This document shows, in pieces, positions 30,620 to 40,976 of a DNA stretch of 64,000 bases. Within the stretch, counting starts at the first letter, position 1; the number at the start of each line of letters is the position of its first letter. The notes under the pieces were generated by a model that ran no database searches, had not been told where the DNA came from, and was given only the letters and a program-made list of their open reading frames with translations. Origin of the DNA: Oscillospiraceae bacterium (GTDB taxonomy: Bacteria > Bacillota > Clostridia > Oscillospirales > Ruminococcaceae); assembly GCA_014799395.1 (NCBI GenBank), contig JAAVID010000006.1, positions 64,282-128,281 on the forward strand, written 5' to 3'. A program made the position numbers and the translations under genes.

Positions 30620-30999
30620 TGACTAAGGACGCATATATCGAATTCTGCAACAACCTTGGCGGAGCGGAGACCGATCAGCCTTTTCACGAGGATTTTGAGT
30701 CGACCGTCGCGCGGCATTCCGACACCAAAAAGTGGTTCGCGCTGATCATGGAATATCAAGGGCAAACCGTGGTAAACTTAAAATGCGACCCTATGGAATC
30801 GGATTTTTTAAGGAGCGTTTTCAAGGGCGTTATCCCCGCGTATCATATGAATAAGGTGCACTGGAATACGGTGTTCCTCGAGTCCGACGTTCCCGATGAG
30901 GAAATAGAGCGTATGACCTTAACGAGCTTTGAGCTTACCGATAAAAAGAAACGAGCGCCGAAAAAATCGTCCAAAAAATCTGCCAAAAATCCCCTATAA
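30619..30999 (+). CDS. MmcQ/YjbR family protein
   Basis: WFALIMEYQGQTVVNLKCDPMESDFLRS..KVHWNTVFLES; ATG overlaps upstream stop (TAATG). Confidence 0.75.
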   Translation: MTKDAYIEFCNNLGGAETDQPFHEDFESTVARHSDTKKWFALIMEYQGQTVVNLKCDPMESDFLRSVFKGVIPAYHMNKVHWNTVFLESDVPDEEIERMTLTSFELTDKKKRAPKKSSKKSAKNPL

Positions 31000-31073
31000 T
31001 AAACGCTTTTCCTTTGTAAATACTAAGTTTGCGCGGAAAGCTCCGCGTAATTCGGAACAAAGGAGAACACACA

Positions 31074-31706
31074 ATGATAAAGAGAATTTCTGCGGCTGCG
31101 GCGGCTGCGGTTTGCTTTGCAGCGCTTACGTCCGCGGCTTCGGCAAAAGACGGTGGTTCGGCGATAGGCAGCGCGATCAACGGCGCGGTCAACGCGGGTA
31201 AGGATATAGCAGACGGCGCGGCTGACGCGGGACGTGTTATTATAAACGGCATTATGGGCAGAACAGCCGACGATACGTCGGGCGACAACAACGGCGCTTC
31301 GGACGGCACTTCCACAAGCGGCACAACAAGCAGCACCACCACAAGCGGAACTACCGGCAGTACTACAAGCGGCACGACAAGCAGCACCACTACAAGCGGC
31401 AACACAAGCAGCACTACCACGAGCGGTACTACAAGCACCACAACAAACGGCACTTCCAACAGCGCTCCCTCGAACAGCACTTCTTCTACCACAACAAGCG
31501 GCACAAATTCCGCTAACAACTCGAATAATTCCAACAGCAACACAAACAGCAATATCACCGGCAATACTTCGGGAAATGTAACAAGCGGCACTAACACAAG
31601 CACCGCGGGCAACCCTACAACGGGTGTCTCGTTCGGTTTCGCGGCTGTGGCGGCAGTAATGGCGGCGCTGGGCGTTACCATCACTGCGGTTCGCAGAGAC
31701 GACTAA
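31074..31706 (+). CDS. Ser/Thr/Gly-rich secreted protein with NPTTG C-terminal anchor
   Basis: Signal peptide MIKRISAAAAAAVCFAALTSAASA; long STG repeats; NPTTG-TM-RRDD. Confidence 0.75.
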   Translation: MIKRISAAAAAAVCFAALTSAASAKDGGSAIGSAINGAVNAGKDIADGAADAGRVIINGIMGRTADDTSGDNNGASDGTSTSGTTSSTTTSGTTGSTTSGTTSSTTTSGNTSSTTTSGTTSTTTNGTSNSAPSNSTSSTTTSGTNSANNSNNSNSNTNSNITGNTSGNVTSGTNTSTAGNPTTGVSFGFAAVAAVMAALGVTITAVRRDD

Positions 31707-31722
31707 CAGGCTCTAAACGATA

Positions 31723-31797
31723 TTTATGCGCTCTTGACCGCGGAAACGCCGTTGAGAGCGCATAAAAAAAGCGGAATATTTTCCGCTTTTTTTACAG
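31723..31797 (+). terminator. Two consecutive terminator hairpins
   Basis: TTTATGCGCTCT..AGAGCGCATAAA and AAAGCGGAA-tatt-TTCCGCTTTTTTT. Confidence 0.75.
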
Positions 31798-31918
31798 CAA
31801 ATATTTATACTAGCAGAATTTTGCTGTCGAAATATGCCGAATTGTTATAAGTCGATAAGGGAGAGTTCCCGATTTATTGATGAGACAGCACATCAATATC
31901 TTACAGGAGGAGAAAATT

Positions 31919-32815
31919 ATGAAGTTAGAAAAAATTTTGACGGCGCTCACTGCGTTTGTGTGCGCAATGACCGCTGTTACGGTGTCGGCGTTTGCCGTTT
32001 CCGAGGGTGTTGAGAGCTCGGAAAGCAGCGACATTACCTCGGATAGCGTTTCCGACGCGGAGACCGACGAAAGCACCGAGGACAACCTTGTTGAGGGAAC
32101 GCCCGTATATATTTACACATGGACGGTTCCCGCGGCGGAAGATCAAGAGTCGGGGCGGATGACCGAGAACGTAAAACTGGCAGACCTTATCGGCTCGGTA
32201 AATCCCGAGGACATTGACTATATCGTTATCAAGGGCGCGAATGAGACCGACGAGGTAGGCGCGGGCTTCAACACCACGCTTACCGATACCAAGGCGGAGG
32301 GCTACTATCAATCCCCCGAGGACGACGAGAGCTGGCCTGCCAACGGAATAACCGTCAAGGGAAGCTCGGTCGATTGGGATAACTACTTTTTACAGCTGAT
32401 CTCCGATCGCGGAGACGCTACGACCGTGACCGCTGCCATCTACACGAAAGCGAACTCCGACAACGTAAACGACGGCAGCGCGAGCGATGAGAGCGACGAG
32501 AGCAACGAGAGCACTTCCGACGACGCTTCTTCCGATATAAGCAGCACGCCGACCGAGAGCAGTTCCTCGTCCGAGAGCAGCTCGATCCCCGAAAACCCCA
32601 TACCCATCGGCAGCGTTTCTATCGCAAGCAGCGCGCCCGAGAGCAGCACGCCGTCCAACAGCACAAGCAGCGTAAGCGGTACGCTCGCTTCGGACAGCAA
32701 CACCGCGAACAACAATTCCCCGAGCGGCGCTAACCCCACTACGGGCATAGCAATGGCGTTTGTTCCGGCAGTGATCGCGGGCGCGGTAGTTATCGCGGCT
32801 AAGAAGAGAAAGTAA
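31919..32815 (+). CDS. Secreted protein with NPTTG C-terminal anchor
   Basis: Signal peptide; Ser/Glu-rich linker; NPTTGIAMAFVPAVIAGAVVIAAKKRK. Confidence 0.75.
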   Translation: MKLEKILTALTAFVCAMTAVTVSAFAVSEGVESSESSDITSDSVSDAETDESTEDNLVEGTPVYIYTWTVPAAEDQESGRMTENVKLADLIGSVNPEDIDYIVIKGANETDEVGAGFNTTLTDTKAEGYYQSPEDDESWPANGITVKGSSVDWDNYFLQLISDRGDATTVTAAIYTKANSDNVNDGSASDESDESNESTSDDASSDISSTPTESSSSSESSSIPENPIPIGSVSIASSAPESSTPSNSTSSVSGTLASDSNTANNNSPSGANPTTGIAMAFVPAVIAGAVVIAAKKRK

Positions 32816-33132
32816 TTCGTTAAGAAAGCATTGCGGCTTCGGGTATACCGACGCCGCAATTTTCCGCGTAATAACGGCGTTTTCTTTTATTGACGATAGT
32901 GAATTTGAACAATAAATTCACAAATTGTTTAAATGTGAGTATAAAATTCAGGCGCGTTATTGTGCAAAATGCAAAAAAGCAGCAACCGAAATTGTGCAAA
33001 AGGTGTATAAAATCACACTTGAAAAAAATGTCGAAATATAGTAAAATATACTATGGGGAAAGGATCGGGTTCGTAGGGGAATTGCGGCTCCGATCTATAT
33101 AAAACAGCAATTTTGGATCTGGAGGATTTGGA

Positions 33133-33357
33133 ATGAAATTGAAAACTGTTGTGGCGGCGCTTGCTGCGTTTGCCACTGTTTCAGCTGTGTCCGTATGCGG
33201 ATTTGCGGCTACCGAGAGCGGAGAGATGACTCCCGCGCCCGAGGCTGCCGAAGCAACGGGCGTAAACCCCGACACAGGTGTTGAAGGCGTTGCGGCTTTC
33301 GCGGGCGCTATCGCGCTTTCGGGTGCGGCTATCGTTATCTCGCGCAAGAGAGACTGA
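33133..33357 (+). CDS. Small secreted protein with NPDTG C-terminal anchor
   Basis: 74 aa: signal peptide then NPDTGVEGVAAFAGAIALSGAAIVISRKRD. Confidence 0.7.
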   Translation: MKLKTVVAALAAFATVSAVSVCGFAATESGEMTPAPEAAEATGVNPDTGVEGVAAFAGAIALSGAAIVISRKRD

Positions 33358-33518
33358 TAGTATTATGACAGATAAAAGACCCGCATGGCGCTTTGCTTTG
33401 CGGGTCATTCTGTAATAAATATTAACGTTTTTATTGCGTTTTCCCGACCTCGGCGGGGAAACGCAATAGATCATAGAAAAAGTCCACATTAGTTCAAGTA
33501 TCATCAAGGGGGAAAATT

Positions 33519-34847
33519 ATGACAAAAAAATTCATCAGCCGCGCAATGGCTGCGCTATGTGCGGCGGCACTGGTTATGGGGACGGGCGATAACGCTTTGA
33601 ACGCTTCGTCGTCGAGCATTTCGGCTATCGAGGACGAGATCGCTCAAAAGCGCGAGGAGAACGAACAGCGCCGTCAAGAGATAGAAAATCTCGGCGGCGA
33701 TATGGACGACAACGAGTACAGAATGGAGCTTATCTCGGAGCAGGTCGACGGCGTAAACGCGGAGATAGCGAAATACCGCGAGCTGATAAAGGCTAAGGAA
33801 GCGGCGATAGACAGTAAGTTCTTGGAGATCGACGCTATTGAAAGATCCATTCTCGAAAAGGAAAACGAGATAAACGAGAAAAGCGCCGAGGTCGATACGC
33901 TTAACGCTGAAAATCAAGAAAATCTGAAGCGTTTCGCAAAGCTGGCGAGAGCGCTTTATATGAGCGATGTTTCCGATAAAATGCCGATATTTAACGGTTC
34001 TTCGGATTGGTATGATTATTTTATGTATTCGGACGTTGTAAAGAATATCGGCAAGCAGAGCTATGATTTTATGCAGGAGCTGACCGACTCCATAAAGGAG
34101 CAGGAACGGCTTATCGGCGAGCTTAACGCCGAGATAGACGCGCTGAACTCGTCAAAGCTGGCGCTGGAGGACGAAAAGGCGAAATTCACCCGGCAAATGG
34201 ACGAGCTCGCCGAGGAGCGCGCCAAGCTGGAGGCGGAGGCGCAGGAAAAGCTCGATGATCTGTACGCTTTGACGGCGGAGAACGAGGAACTGCGTGACAG
34301 GATAGACGATCTGGAATCGGACATCGCCGCGAACAACGCCGCTCTCGAGGAGCTGAATGCTCAGCTTGAGGAGCGTATCCGCGCAGAGCAGGCGGCAAAT
34401 CCCGACCGTCCGCAATACGGCGGAGACTTTATCTGGCCGCTCGAGGACCGGTTCGGCTACATAACCACCTATTTCGGCTATGACGCGGATATGGACAGAA
34501 TGCACAGGGGCATTGACGTGGGCGACGCGGGAATAAAGGGCACGAACATCTACGCGGCGCAGTCGGGAACGGTCACTACCGTGGTGACGGGGTGCGAGCA
34601 TAATTACGGACGTTCATGGAACTGCGGTCACGGCGGAGGATTCGGAAATTACATAATCATCGACCACGGCGGCGGACTTGCTACGCTGTACGCGCACTGC
34701 GGCGCGGTAAACGTGTACGAGGGGCAGGAGGTCAGCCAAGGCGACGTGATAGGCGAGGTCGGCTCGACGGGCTGGTCTCTTGGCTTCCACTTGCATTTTG
34801 AGGTGCGTGAAAACGGAACTCCGGTTGATCCTTTCGGATATGTATAA
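33519..34847 (+). CDS. M23 family metallopeptidase with N-terminal coiled coil
   Basis: HRGIDVGD..GNYIIIDHGGGLATLYAHCG..GSTGWSLGFHLHFEVRENGTPVDP. Confidence 0.93.
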   Translation: MTKKFISRAMAALCAAALVMGTGDNALNASSSSISAIEDEIAQKREENEQRRQEIENLGGDMDDNEYRMELISEQVDGVNAEIAKYRELIKAKEAAIDSKFLEIDAIERSILEKENEINEKSAEVDTLNAENQENLKRFAKLARALYMSDVSDKMPIFNGSSDWYDYFMYSDVVKNIGKQSYDFMQELTDSIKEQERLIGELNAEIDALNSSKLALEDEKAKFTRQMDELAEERAKLEAEAQEKLDDLYALTAENEELRDRIDDLESDIAANNAALEELNAQLEERIRAEQAANPDRPQYGGDFIWPLEDRFGYITTYFGYDADMDRMHRGIDVGDAGIKGTNIYAAQSGTVTTVVTGCEHNYGRSWNCGHGGGFGNYIIIDHGGGLATLYAHCGAVNVYEGQEVSQGDVIGEVGSTGWSLGFHLHFEVRENGTPVDPFGYV

Positions 34848-34890
34848 TAAGAGAGGCGGTGTTATGCACCGCCTCTCTTTGATTATCTTA

Positions 34891-37800
34891 TTATTCGTCC
34901 AGAATATCGCACCTTACGAGATAAGCGGGTCTGCCCTCCCAGATAGACTCGGTGGCTTGGGCGCGTATCTTTTTGTTCAGCGCGGGGCTTTCCACCTCGA
35001 TGGGGCGGCTCTTTTTGGTTTCGAGCAGGTCGCGTATCGGGCAGGTCGGGATCTTTTCGTCGCGGCATATTTCCTTGCTGCACTCAACGTTCAGCGTATG
35101 AGTGCCGAAAATTATCTCGGTCTGCTTGTTGAGGTAGAGCAGTTTATGTGTTTCCGCGTCGACGATGTAGAGCGCTTGAGGGTGATTGTCGAGAATGGAT
35201 TTCAGCGATTTCGCGTAGTTGTCCGACTCGATTCTCGAACGCGCTTTCATTAGGAATATCGCAAGGACTTTGCCGATGAATACCAACGAATCTATTTGAT
35301 TTTTTGTCCAGAAACGATTGCTTCTGCATTCGTCAACGCCGACAAACCCTTTGAATTTTCCGTCGTCGACAATGGAACACTGAAGCACGGATTTTACGCC
35401 TTGCTTTGCGAGAATATTGTAATGCTTTTCGCTGAGCTCGGTTATATCGTGACAGTAGAAAATACCGTCGTCGTTCATATTTTCGCGGTAATTTCCGCCG
35501 AGGTCGTCCTCGTAGGAGATCATACTGAGAGCCTCAAGCTTGGACTCCACGCCCTCGTTGCACCACTCGAATGTATTACGGCAGTAACGTCCGTCGGGAG
35601 TGTCCTCGAATATGTACATACGGCTTACGTCGTAGGTTTTTCCGACAAGCTCCAGCATCTGATTTATTCCCCCGTCTATATCTACGCTGGAATACAGTGC
35701 GCTGAAAATACGCATTGCCATAGAAGCCGCGCCCTCGGGATTGCTGCTGAGCACGACATTTGTTCTGCCCCGCTTTACAGCTTCCTCGGTACGGAACGAG
35801 CCCTCTTTCATAGAGTACTGGTCGAACAGCACAACGCAGTTTTTGCCGTTGTTTTTCGCTTGATAGAGAGCGCTGTCGGCTTGCTTTAGAAGCTGCTTAT
35901 AGCTTCGGTTGTCGGGATTTACCGCGGCAACGCCGATACTGCTCTTTACGCCGCTCTCCATAGGAACCTCTATTTCCTTTATCTTCTGCAACACCTGCTC
36001 GCCCTTTTTCTCGGCGAGCGCGGCGGTCGCATGCGGCATAAATACGAAGAACTCGTCGCCGCCGTAGCGCCCGACTATATCCGTATCGCGGAACGTGGTC
36101 TTTACCGTTGTGGCGAACCTCTTCAAAAACTCATCGCCGAACATATGTCCGAGACTGTCGTTGATGCTCTTGAAGTCGTCCACGTCCAGCATCAGCAGAG
36201 CGCCGCCGGTACTGCGTTCGAGCTCCGCCTTGATAAGCTCCTCGGTGGTCGCCTTGTTGTAGATATTTACGCACAGCGAGTCGTACATCGCTTTTGCCTG
36301 TATGCTTTCGAGACGCGCCATTTCGTCGTCTACGTCCTCGATCTTGCCGATTATCTCAAAAATGCCGCCCTCGGCGTCGCATACGCTCTTGAAGAACGCC
36401 TTATATCTGCGCGGATAGCCGTCCACGTCTATCTTTACGGGTATCTCCTGCGAGCCCGCCTTTTCGCTGAGCGATTTCAGCAGGGAAACAAATCCCGGAC
36501 GGAACTCGGGGAGTATAAGCGTAAAGCCGTCGGGGTCTTCGCTGATATTCTCAACGGTGACAAACTCGTTTCCGCTGTCGTAGCTATGGCGCATATACGA
36601 CAGAGAATCGTTTTCGAGGTCGTAGTTGAACACTATCGTGCCCGTTTCCTCGAGAAGCACCTGATACATCTGCTCCTGAACCTCGGCACGGCGGCGGGAC
36701 TCTATACGCTCGGTAATATCGGAGACTGCGGCGTACAGCAGCGTTTCGCCGTTCTCGGAGAGAATGCGGTAGCTTATGTTGAGCCAGAAGCGCGAGCCGT
36801 CGTCGTGAACGCTGTCGAGCGTGTAATCGCCCTCCGCGCCGTCCTCGAACGTGACCGCCTTGATAAAGCGGCGCGTCATATTTTCGGCTTCCTCGGAGTT
36901 ATCGTAGGAAATGCGGAATATCGAATAGATATTGTCGCTGAGATATACGGGAACTATTCTTTCGTCCTGCAAACGGAATACGCCCACTCCGAGCGGGATA
37001 TGGCGCACCGTCCTGCGCAGAAGCGCGTCGGCTTTTTCCGCTTTCATTCTCGCGATGACTTCATCGTGTACGAGATTTATCGTACACAGTGATTTGGTAA
37101 CGTTGCCGTTTTTAGCGCAGGTGAGCGATATGGAAAGTCTGCACCATTTAAAGTCTCCGTCCGCCATTTTCAGACGGAGGATAACGGTCTCGGAGCCCTT
37201 GGACGTGTACAGTCTTTCGAGGAAATCCGCGAACATTCCCTTATCCTCGTCGTATACGATGGAAGCGTTGCGGAAGTTATCGGACTTGAATACGTCCTTG
37301 TCAAAGCCCGCAGCCCAGTAGTCCTTGATAGACGGCGAGCAGAAAATTTGTCCCGTAATATGGTCGAATTCGATAACGGTGGTCTGGGTCTGCTCGGCAA
37401 GGAGCTTATACAGACGGTCTGTCTCGGCGACCTGCGCGGAGGTGAGCGAGTTGTCGAAACGCGCCTTGTCGCGGCTGAACAGCATACAGGTATCGTTGCC
37501 CGAGCGCACCATTACCATACCGAACGTATGATATTCTTCGTCTCCGAAAGCGTCAAATACGCGCACTTCGCCGTAAAAATCGGTGAAGTCGGGGTTGGAT
37601 GAGGGAGACATATACACCTCGCGGAGCAGCGCTCTGTCGTCGGGGTGTACATATTTTTCCGCCCAATCGTTTACGACATACTCCATAGGGAGCGGCTTGG
37701 AGCTGGCGGCTCTATCGGGAAGTCTGCGGCTGGAGACCATTTTGGTGGTCATACTGCGGTAATCCAGCTCGAATACCTCGTCGTAAAGTCCCGCCATGGC

Positions 37801-38508
37801 GTTTGCTTTTCGCTCGGCAATGCGGTTTTTCGCCAAGGAACGACGTCTTGTGACATCGTTTACGGCGATGATATATCCTCCCACGCCTTCGGTCTTTATA
37901 AGACGCATACGAACTATTCTGCGGCTTCCGTCGGCACAGCGTATGCGCATATCGCGGCTTCCGACGTTGTCCTCGATAACGAGCGTGAGCATTGAAGCAA
38001 GGCGGCGGCTGTCCGGGCTGACGTTGAGTACGCTGTAAAACATATCGTTTGCGTAAGCGATCTCGGCTACGGTGCCGACGTTCCTTACGAGCGCTATTCC
38101 GTCGTCGAAGTTGCGCATTATCGCTTCGAGCTTCACCTTGTTGGAGAACTGCTCGGTAATATCGTTGAACGCGATGCAGAATTCCGAATTTCCGAGCGAG
38201 ATATGAGTGCCGTCGAGAAACAGCAGTCTGCCGTTTCTGCCGTATCGGCGGATCGTTGCGCGGACAGCTTTGCCGGTTTCCTCGGCGTTTGCGCAGGCTT
38301 TTGCGGAGATCTCCGCGTCGCCGGAGGCAAAATGCTCCCAGGCGTTCGCCTTGTCCTCGTTAAAGTCCTCGGGAGTAAAGCCCATAACGCGCATATACCC
38401 CTCGTTTACGCGCAGGACTTCAAGCCTGCCGTTGGCAAGTCTGTACACTCCGTAACCGTCATACGCCTCATCGGCGAGCTTGAATACCATAGAATAATCG
38501 TTTTCCAT
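34891..38508 (-). CDS. Multi-PAS diguanylate cyclase with post-GGDEF GAF/PAS-like domains
   Basis: GGDEF motif 'RDTDIVGRYGGDEFFVF' with RxxD I-site; ~380 residues follow the GGDEF domain. Confidence 0.9.
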   Translation of the reverse strand: MENDYSMVFKLADEAYDGYGVYRLANGRLEVLRVNEGYMRVMGFTPEDFNEDKANAWEHFASGDAEISAKACANAEETGKAVRATIRRYGRNGRLLFLDGTHISLGNSEFCIAFNDITEQFSNKVKLEAIMRNFDDGIALVRNVGTVAEIAYANDMFYSVLNVSPDSRRLASMLTLVIEDNVGSRDMRIRCADGSRRIVRMRLIKTEGVGGYIIAVNDVTRRRSLAKNRIAERKANAMAGLYDEVFELDYRSMTTKMVSSRRLPDRAASSKPLPMEYVVNDWAEKYVHPDDRALLREVYMSPSSNPDFTDFYGEVRVFDAFGDEEYHTFGMVMVRSGNDTCMLFSRDKARFDNSLTSAQVAETDRLYKLLAEQTQTTVIEFDHITGQIFCSPSIKDYWAAGFDKDVFKSDNFRNASIVYDEDKGMFADFLERLYTSKGSETVILRLKMADGDFKWCRLSISLTCAKNGNVTKSLCTINLVHDEVIARMKAEKADALLRRTVRHIPLGVGVFRLQDERIVPVYLSDNIYSIFRISYDNSEEAENMTRRFIKAVTFEDGAEGDYTLDSVHDDGSRFWLNISYRILSENGETLLYAAVSDITERIESRRRAEVQEQMYQVLLEETGTIVFNYDLENDSLSYMRHSYDSGNEFVTVENISEDPDGFTLILPEFRPGFVSLLKSLSEKAGSQEIPVKIDVDGYPRRYKAFFKSVCDAEGGIFEIIGKIEDVDDEMARLESIQAKAMYDSLCVNIYNKATTEELIKAELERSTGGALLMLDVDDFKSINDSLGHMFGDEFLKRFATTVKTTFRDTDIVGRYGGDEFFVFMPHATAALAEKKGEQVLQKIKEIEVPMESGVKSSIGVAAVNPDNRSYKQLLKQADSALYQAKNNGKNCVVLFDQYSMKEGSFRTEEAVKRGRTNVVLSSNPEGAASMAMRIFSALYSSVDIDGGINQMLELVGKTYDVSRMYIFEDTPDGRYCRNTFEWCNEGVESKLEALSMISYEDDLGGNYRENMNDDGIFYCHDITELSEKHYNILAKQGVKSVLQCSIVDDGKFKGFVGVDECRSNRFWTKNQIDSLVFIGKVLAIFLMKARSRIESDNYAKSLKSILDNHPQALYIVDAETHKLLYLNKQTEIIFGTHTLNVECSKEICRDEKIPTCPIRDLLETKKSRPIEVESPALNKKIRAQATESIWEGRPAYLVRCDILDE

Positions 38509-38542
38509 TGTCTAAAGATCCGCCTTATCTTTAAATTTTGAT

Positions 38543-40015
38543 TTATTTTAAGGTAAGTGCCATTACACTGCACGGGGGAATTACCACCGCCGCGCGCCCG
38601 TTGCCGGTTTTCACATCGAGCGGCTTTATCGTTACGTTTTCGGGCTGTTCAAAGGTGTTGAGCGCGTGTACTTCTCCCGTGAGGATACGTCCGCTTGCCG
38701 CGCTTATCTCTCCGAACGCCGCACCTATATCCGCTGTGAACTCCTTATCCAGCGAGCAGTTGGACAGGGTGAGCGTTACCGTGCCGTCCTCCGCGATACT
38801 TGCCGAGTGCGAAACGCACGGGATATTTCCGTAAGCGGTCTCGTTTTCGATGTGGCTGTATATCAACTGTGCGTCCTGGTGTTCCTTGTACAGGTCGAAA
38901 ACGTAATAGGTCGGCGTTTTGACGGTCGTGTTCCCCTCGGTAAGAAGAACAGCCTGCAAAACGTTTACCGCCTGCGCGATGTTCGCCATAAAAACGCGGT
39001 CGGAATGCTCGTTGAAGATGTTCAGGTTTATCGCCGCGACCAATGCGTCGCGCATTGTGTTCTGCTGATAGAGGAAGCCGGGGTTCGTTCCGGGTTCAAC
39101 GTCGTACCACGTTCCCCACTCGTCAACGATAAGACCTACCTTGTGCTGCGGGTCGTAGCGGTCCATAATGCCGCCGTGACGGGTCAGCAGAGTTTCCATA
39201 AAGAGAGTGCGGTTTATCGTCTCGTAGTACTCGTCCTCGGAGAATTCGGTCGCGCTGCCTTTGTGCTCCCAGTTGCCCGTCGGAACGGTGTAATAATGCA
39301 GCGACAGACCCTGCATTCCCCACGTTCCGATGTTTCTCATACAAACGTCCGTCCAGTTGTAATCGTCGGCGTTTGGTCCGCAGGCTATCTTAAAGAGCTT
39401 GTTTCCCGAATACTCGCGGCAGAACGTCGAGTAGCGGCGGTAGTTGTCGCAGTAGAACTCGGGGGTCATATTGCCGCCGCAGCCCCAGCTCTCGTTGCCT
39501 ATGCCGAGATATTTCAGCTTCCACGGCTTTTCTCTGCCGTTTTTCTTGCGGAGGTCAGCCATAGGAGAAACGCCGTCGAACGTTATGTACTCGATCCACT
39601 TGGCGAGCTCCTCGACCGTGCCGCTGCCTACGTTTCCGCTGATGTACGGCTCGCAGCCGACCAGCTCGCAGAAGCGTAAAAACTCGTGGGTGCCGAAGCT
39701 GTTGTCCTCAACGACGTGACCCCAGTTGGAATTTACTATCTTCTTGCGCCCCGACAGCTCGCCGATACCGTCCTGCCAGTGGTATTCGTCCGCGAAGCAG
39801 CCGCCCGGCCAGCGCAGCACGGGGAGCTTTATCTGCTTGAGCGCCTCGATAACGTCCTTGCGGTAGCCCTCAATATTCGGTATATCGCTGTCCTTGCCGA
39901 CGAAAATGCCGTCATAAATGCAGCGTCCGAGGTGCTCGGAGAAGTTGGAATATATCTCCTTATTTATTTTGCTCCGCTTGTCGAGCGGGTTTACCGTGAG
40001 CTTTAAGGTCTTCAT
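38543..40015 (-). CDS. GH51 alpha-L-arabinofuranosidase
   Basis: [49 protein letters not shown]. Confidence 0.93.
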   Translation of the reverse strand: MKTLKLTVNPLDKRSKINKEIYSNFSEHLGRCIYDGIFVGKDSDIPNIEGYRKDVIEALKQIKLPVLRWPGGCFADEYHWQDGIGELSGRKKIVNSNWGHVVEDNSFGTHEFLRFCELVGCEPYISGNVGSGTVEELAKWIEYITFDGVSPMADLRKKNGREKPWKLKYLGIGNESWGCGGNMTPEFYCDNYRRYSTFCREYSGNKLFKIACGPNADDYNWTDVCMRNIGTWGMQGLSLHYYTVPTGNWEHKGSATEFSEDEYYETINRTLFMETLLTRHGGIMDRYDPQHKVGLIVDEWGTWYDVEPGTNPGFLYQQNTMRDALVAAINLNIFNEHSDRVFMANIAQAVNVLQAVLLTEGNTTVKTPTYYVFDLYKEHQDAQLIYSHIENETAYGNIPCVSHSASIAEDGTVTLTLSNCSLDKEFTADIGAAFGEISAASGRILTGEVHALNTFEQPENVTIKPLDVKTGNGRAAVVIPPCSVMALTLK

Positions 40016-40276
40016 AGCGTTTCTCCGTTAAATATGTAGATTTGTCTTTCCGAAAAAGGGAAAGTAATACTTATTTTAATTTTACTATAAAAACGCGAAA
40101 AAGTCAAGGGAATATATCAATATTGGCATATCCGAGATACTTTTTTAACATATATGTACATAAATTGCGGCGCGGTTTGTAGATATTGTCAATCCTTTAA
40201 ATTCACAAAAAACAGATAAATGAAATTTGACTTTTTGAAAGAAATTTGATAAAATTTATGTAAGATTTTGATTTGT

Positions 40277-40344
40277 TTTTCGTCACTACTGTTGAAGGGG
40301 AAAATACATACTTTTCATTATTTTCAACAGTGAGGTGACGAAAA
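40277..40344 (+). promoter_or_regulatory. Long 5'UTR inverted repeat covering the RBS of the ECF sigma gene
   Basis: TTTTCGTCAC-ta-CTGTTGAA..AAAATA pairs with TATTTTCAACAG-tgag-GTGACGAAAA; promoter TTGACT-17-TAAAAT just upstream. Confidence 0.7.
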
Positions 40345-40976
40345 TGAACAACGACATTGCGTTTTCACCGACGGTCACGGTATTTGAAAACGTTTCGGAA
40401 AGGAGGGCGGCAGGATTGGACGACCTTGAAATAATCGGTATGCTTTTTAACAGAGACGAGGACGGGCTTGCCGCTGTCAGAAACAAATACGGCGGCTACT
40501 GCTCCTCTATCGCGAGGAATATCCTTGAAAACGCTCAGGACGCCGAGGAGTGCGTAAACGATACTTATATGCGGGTCTGGGAGACTATCCCTCCCGAGAA
40601 GCCGCGCGCGCTTTCCGCGTTTCTGGCGAAGATCACGCGCAACATCGCGATAGACAGATACAGGCGCGAGCATACGCAGAAGCGCGGCGGGGACGAGACC
40701 GCGCTGATATTCGAGGAGCTGGAGGAGTGCGTATCCGACGGGAGCAGCGTTGAGGCTTCGGCGGAGCGCCACGAGATGATAGCGGCTGTCAACCGCTTTC
40801 TCGGCAAGCTGCCCGCGAGGAGCCGCGTGATGTTCGTGTCGCGGTACTGCTACTGCGAGAGCACGCGTTCTATCGCGCTGAGGTTCGGTGTGAGCGAAAA
40901 CAGCGTTTCGGTAAGTCTTAACCGTACCCGCGCAAAGCTGCGCGATTTTATGAAAAAGGAGGGATATGAGCTGTGA
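40344..40976 (+). CDS. ECF-type RNA polymerase sigma factor
   Basis: Sigma2 'ENAQDAEECVNDTYMRVWETIPPEKPRALSAFLAKITRNIAIDRYRRE'; sigma4 'STRSIALRFGVSENSVSVSLNRTRAKLRDFM'. Confidence 0.9.
   Translation: MNNDIAFSPTVTVFENVSERRAAGLDDLEIIGMLFNRDEDGLAAVRNKYGGYCSSIARNILENAQDAEECVNDTYMRVWETIPPEKPRALSAFLAKITRNIAIDRYRREHTQKRGGDETALIFEELEECVSDGSSVEASAERHEMIAAVNRFLGKLPARSRVMFVSRYCYCESTRSIALRFGVSENSVSVSLNRTRAKLRDFMKKEGYEL

Noticed and set aside
31310-31520. Possible tandem DNA repeat element in ACAAGCGGCAC units
   Set aside because: In-frame low-complexity coding for STG linker; irregular units explained by protein composition.
30935-31684. 249-aa minus-strand Val/Leu-rich repeat ORF
   Set aside because: Antisense of the Ser/Thr/Gly repeat tract; the plus strand has signal peptide, anchor and RBS.
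33001-33132. Possible riboswitch upstream of the 74-aa NPDTG protein
   Set aside because: GATCGG/CCGATC stem present but no recognised aptamer (e.g. GEMM c-di-GMP) consensus.
36031-37092. 353-aa plus-strand ORF within the GGDEF gene
   Set aside because: Antisense to a well-supported multi-domain CDS.
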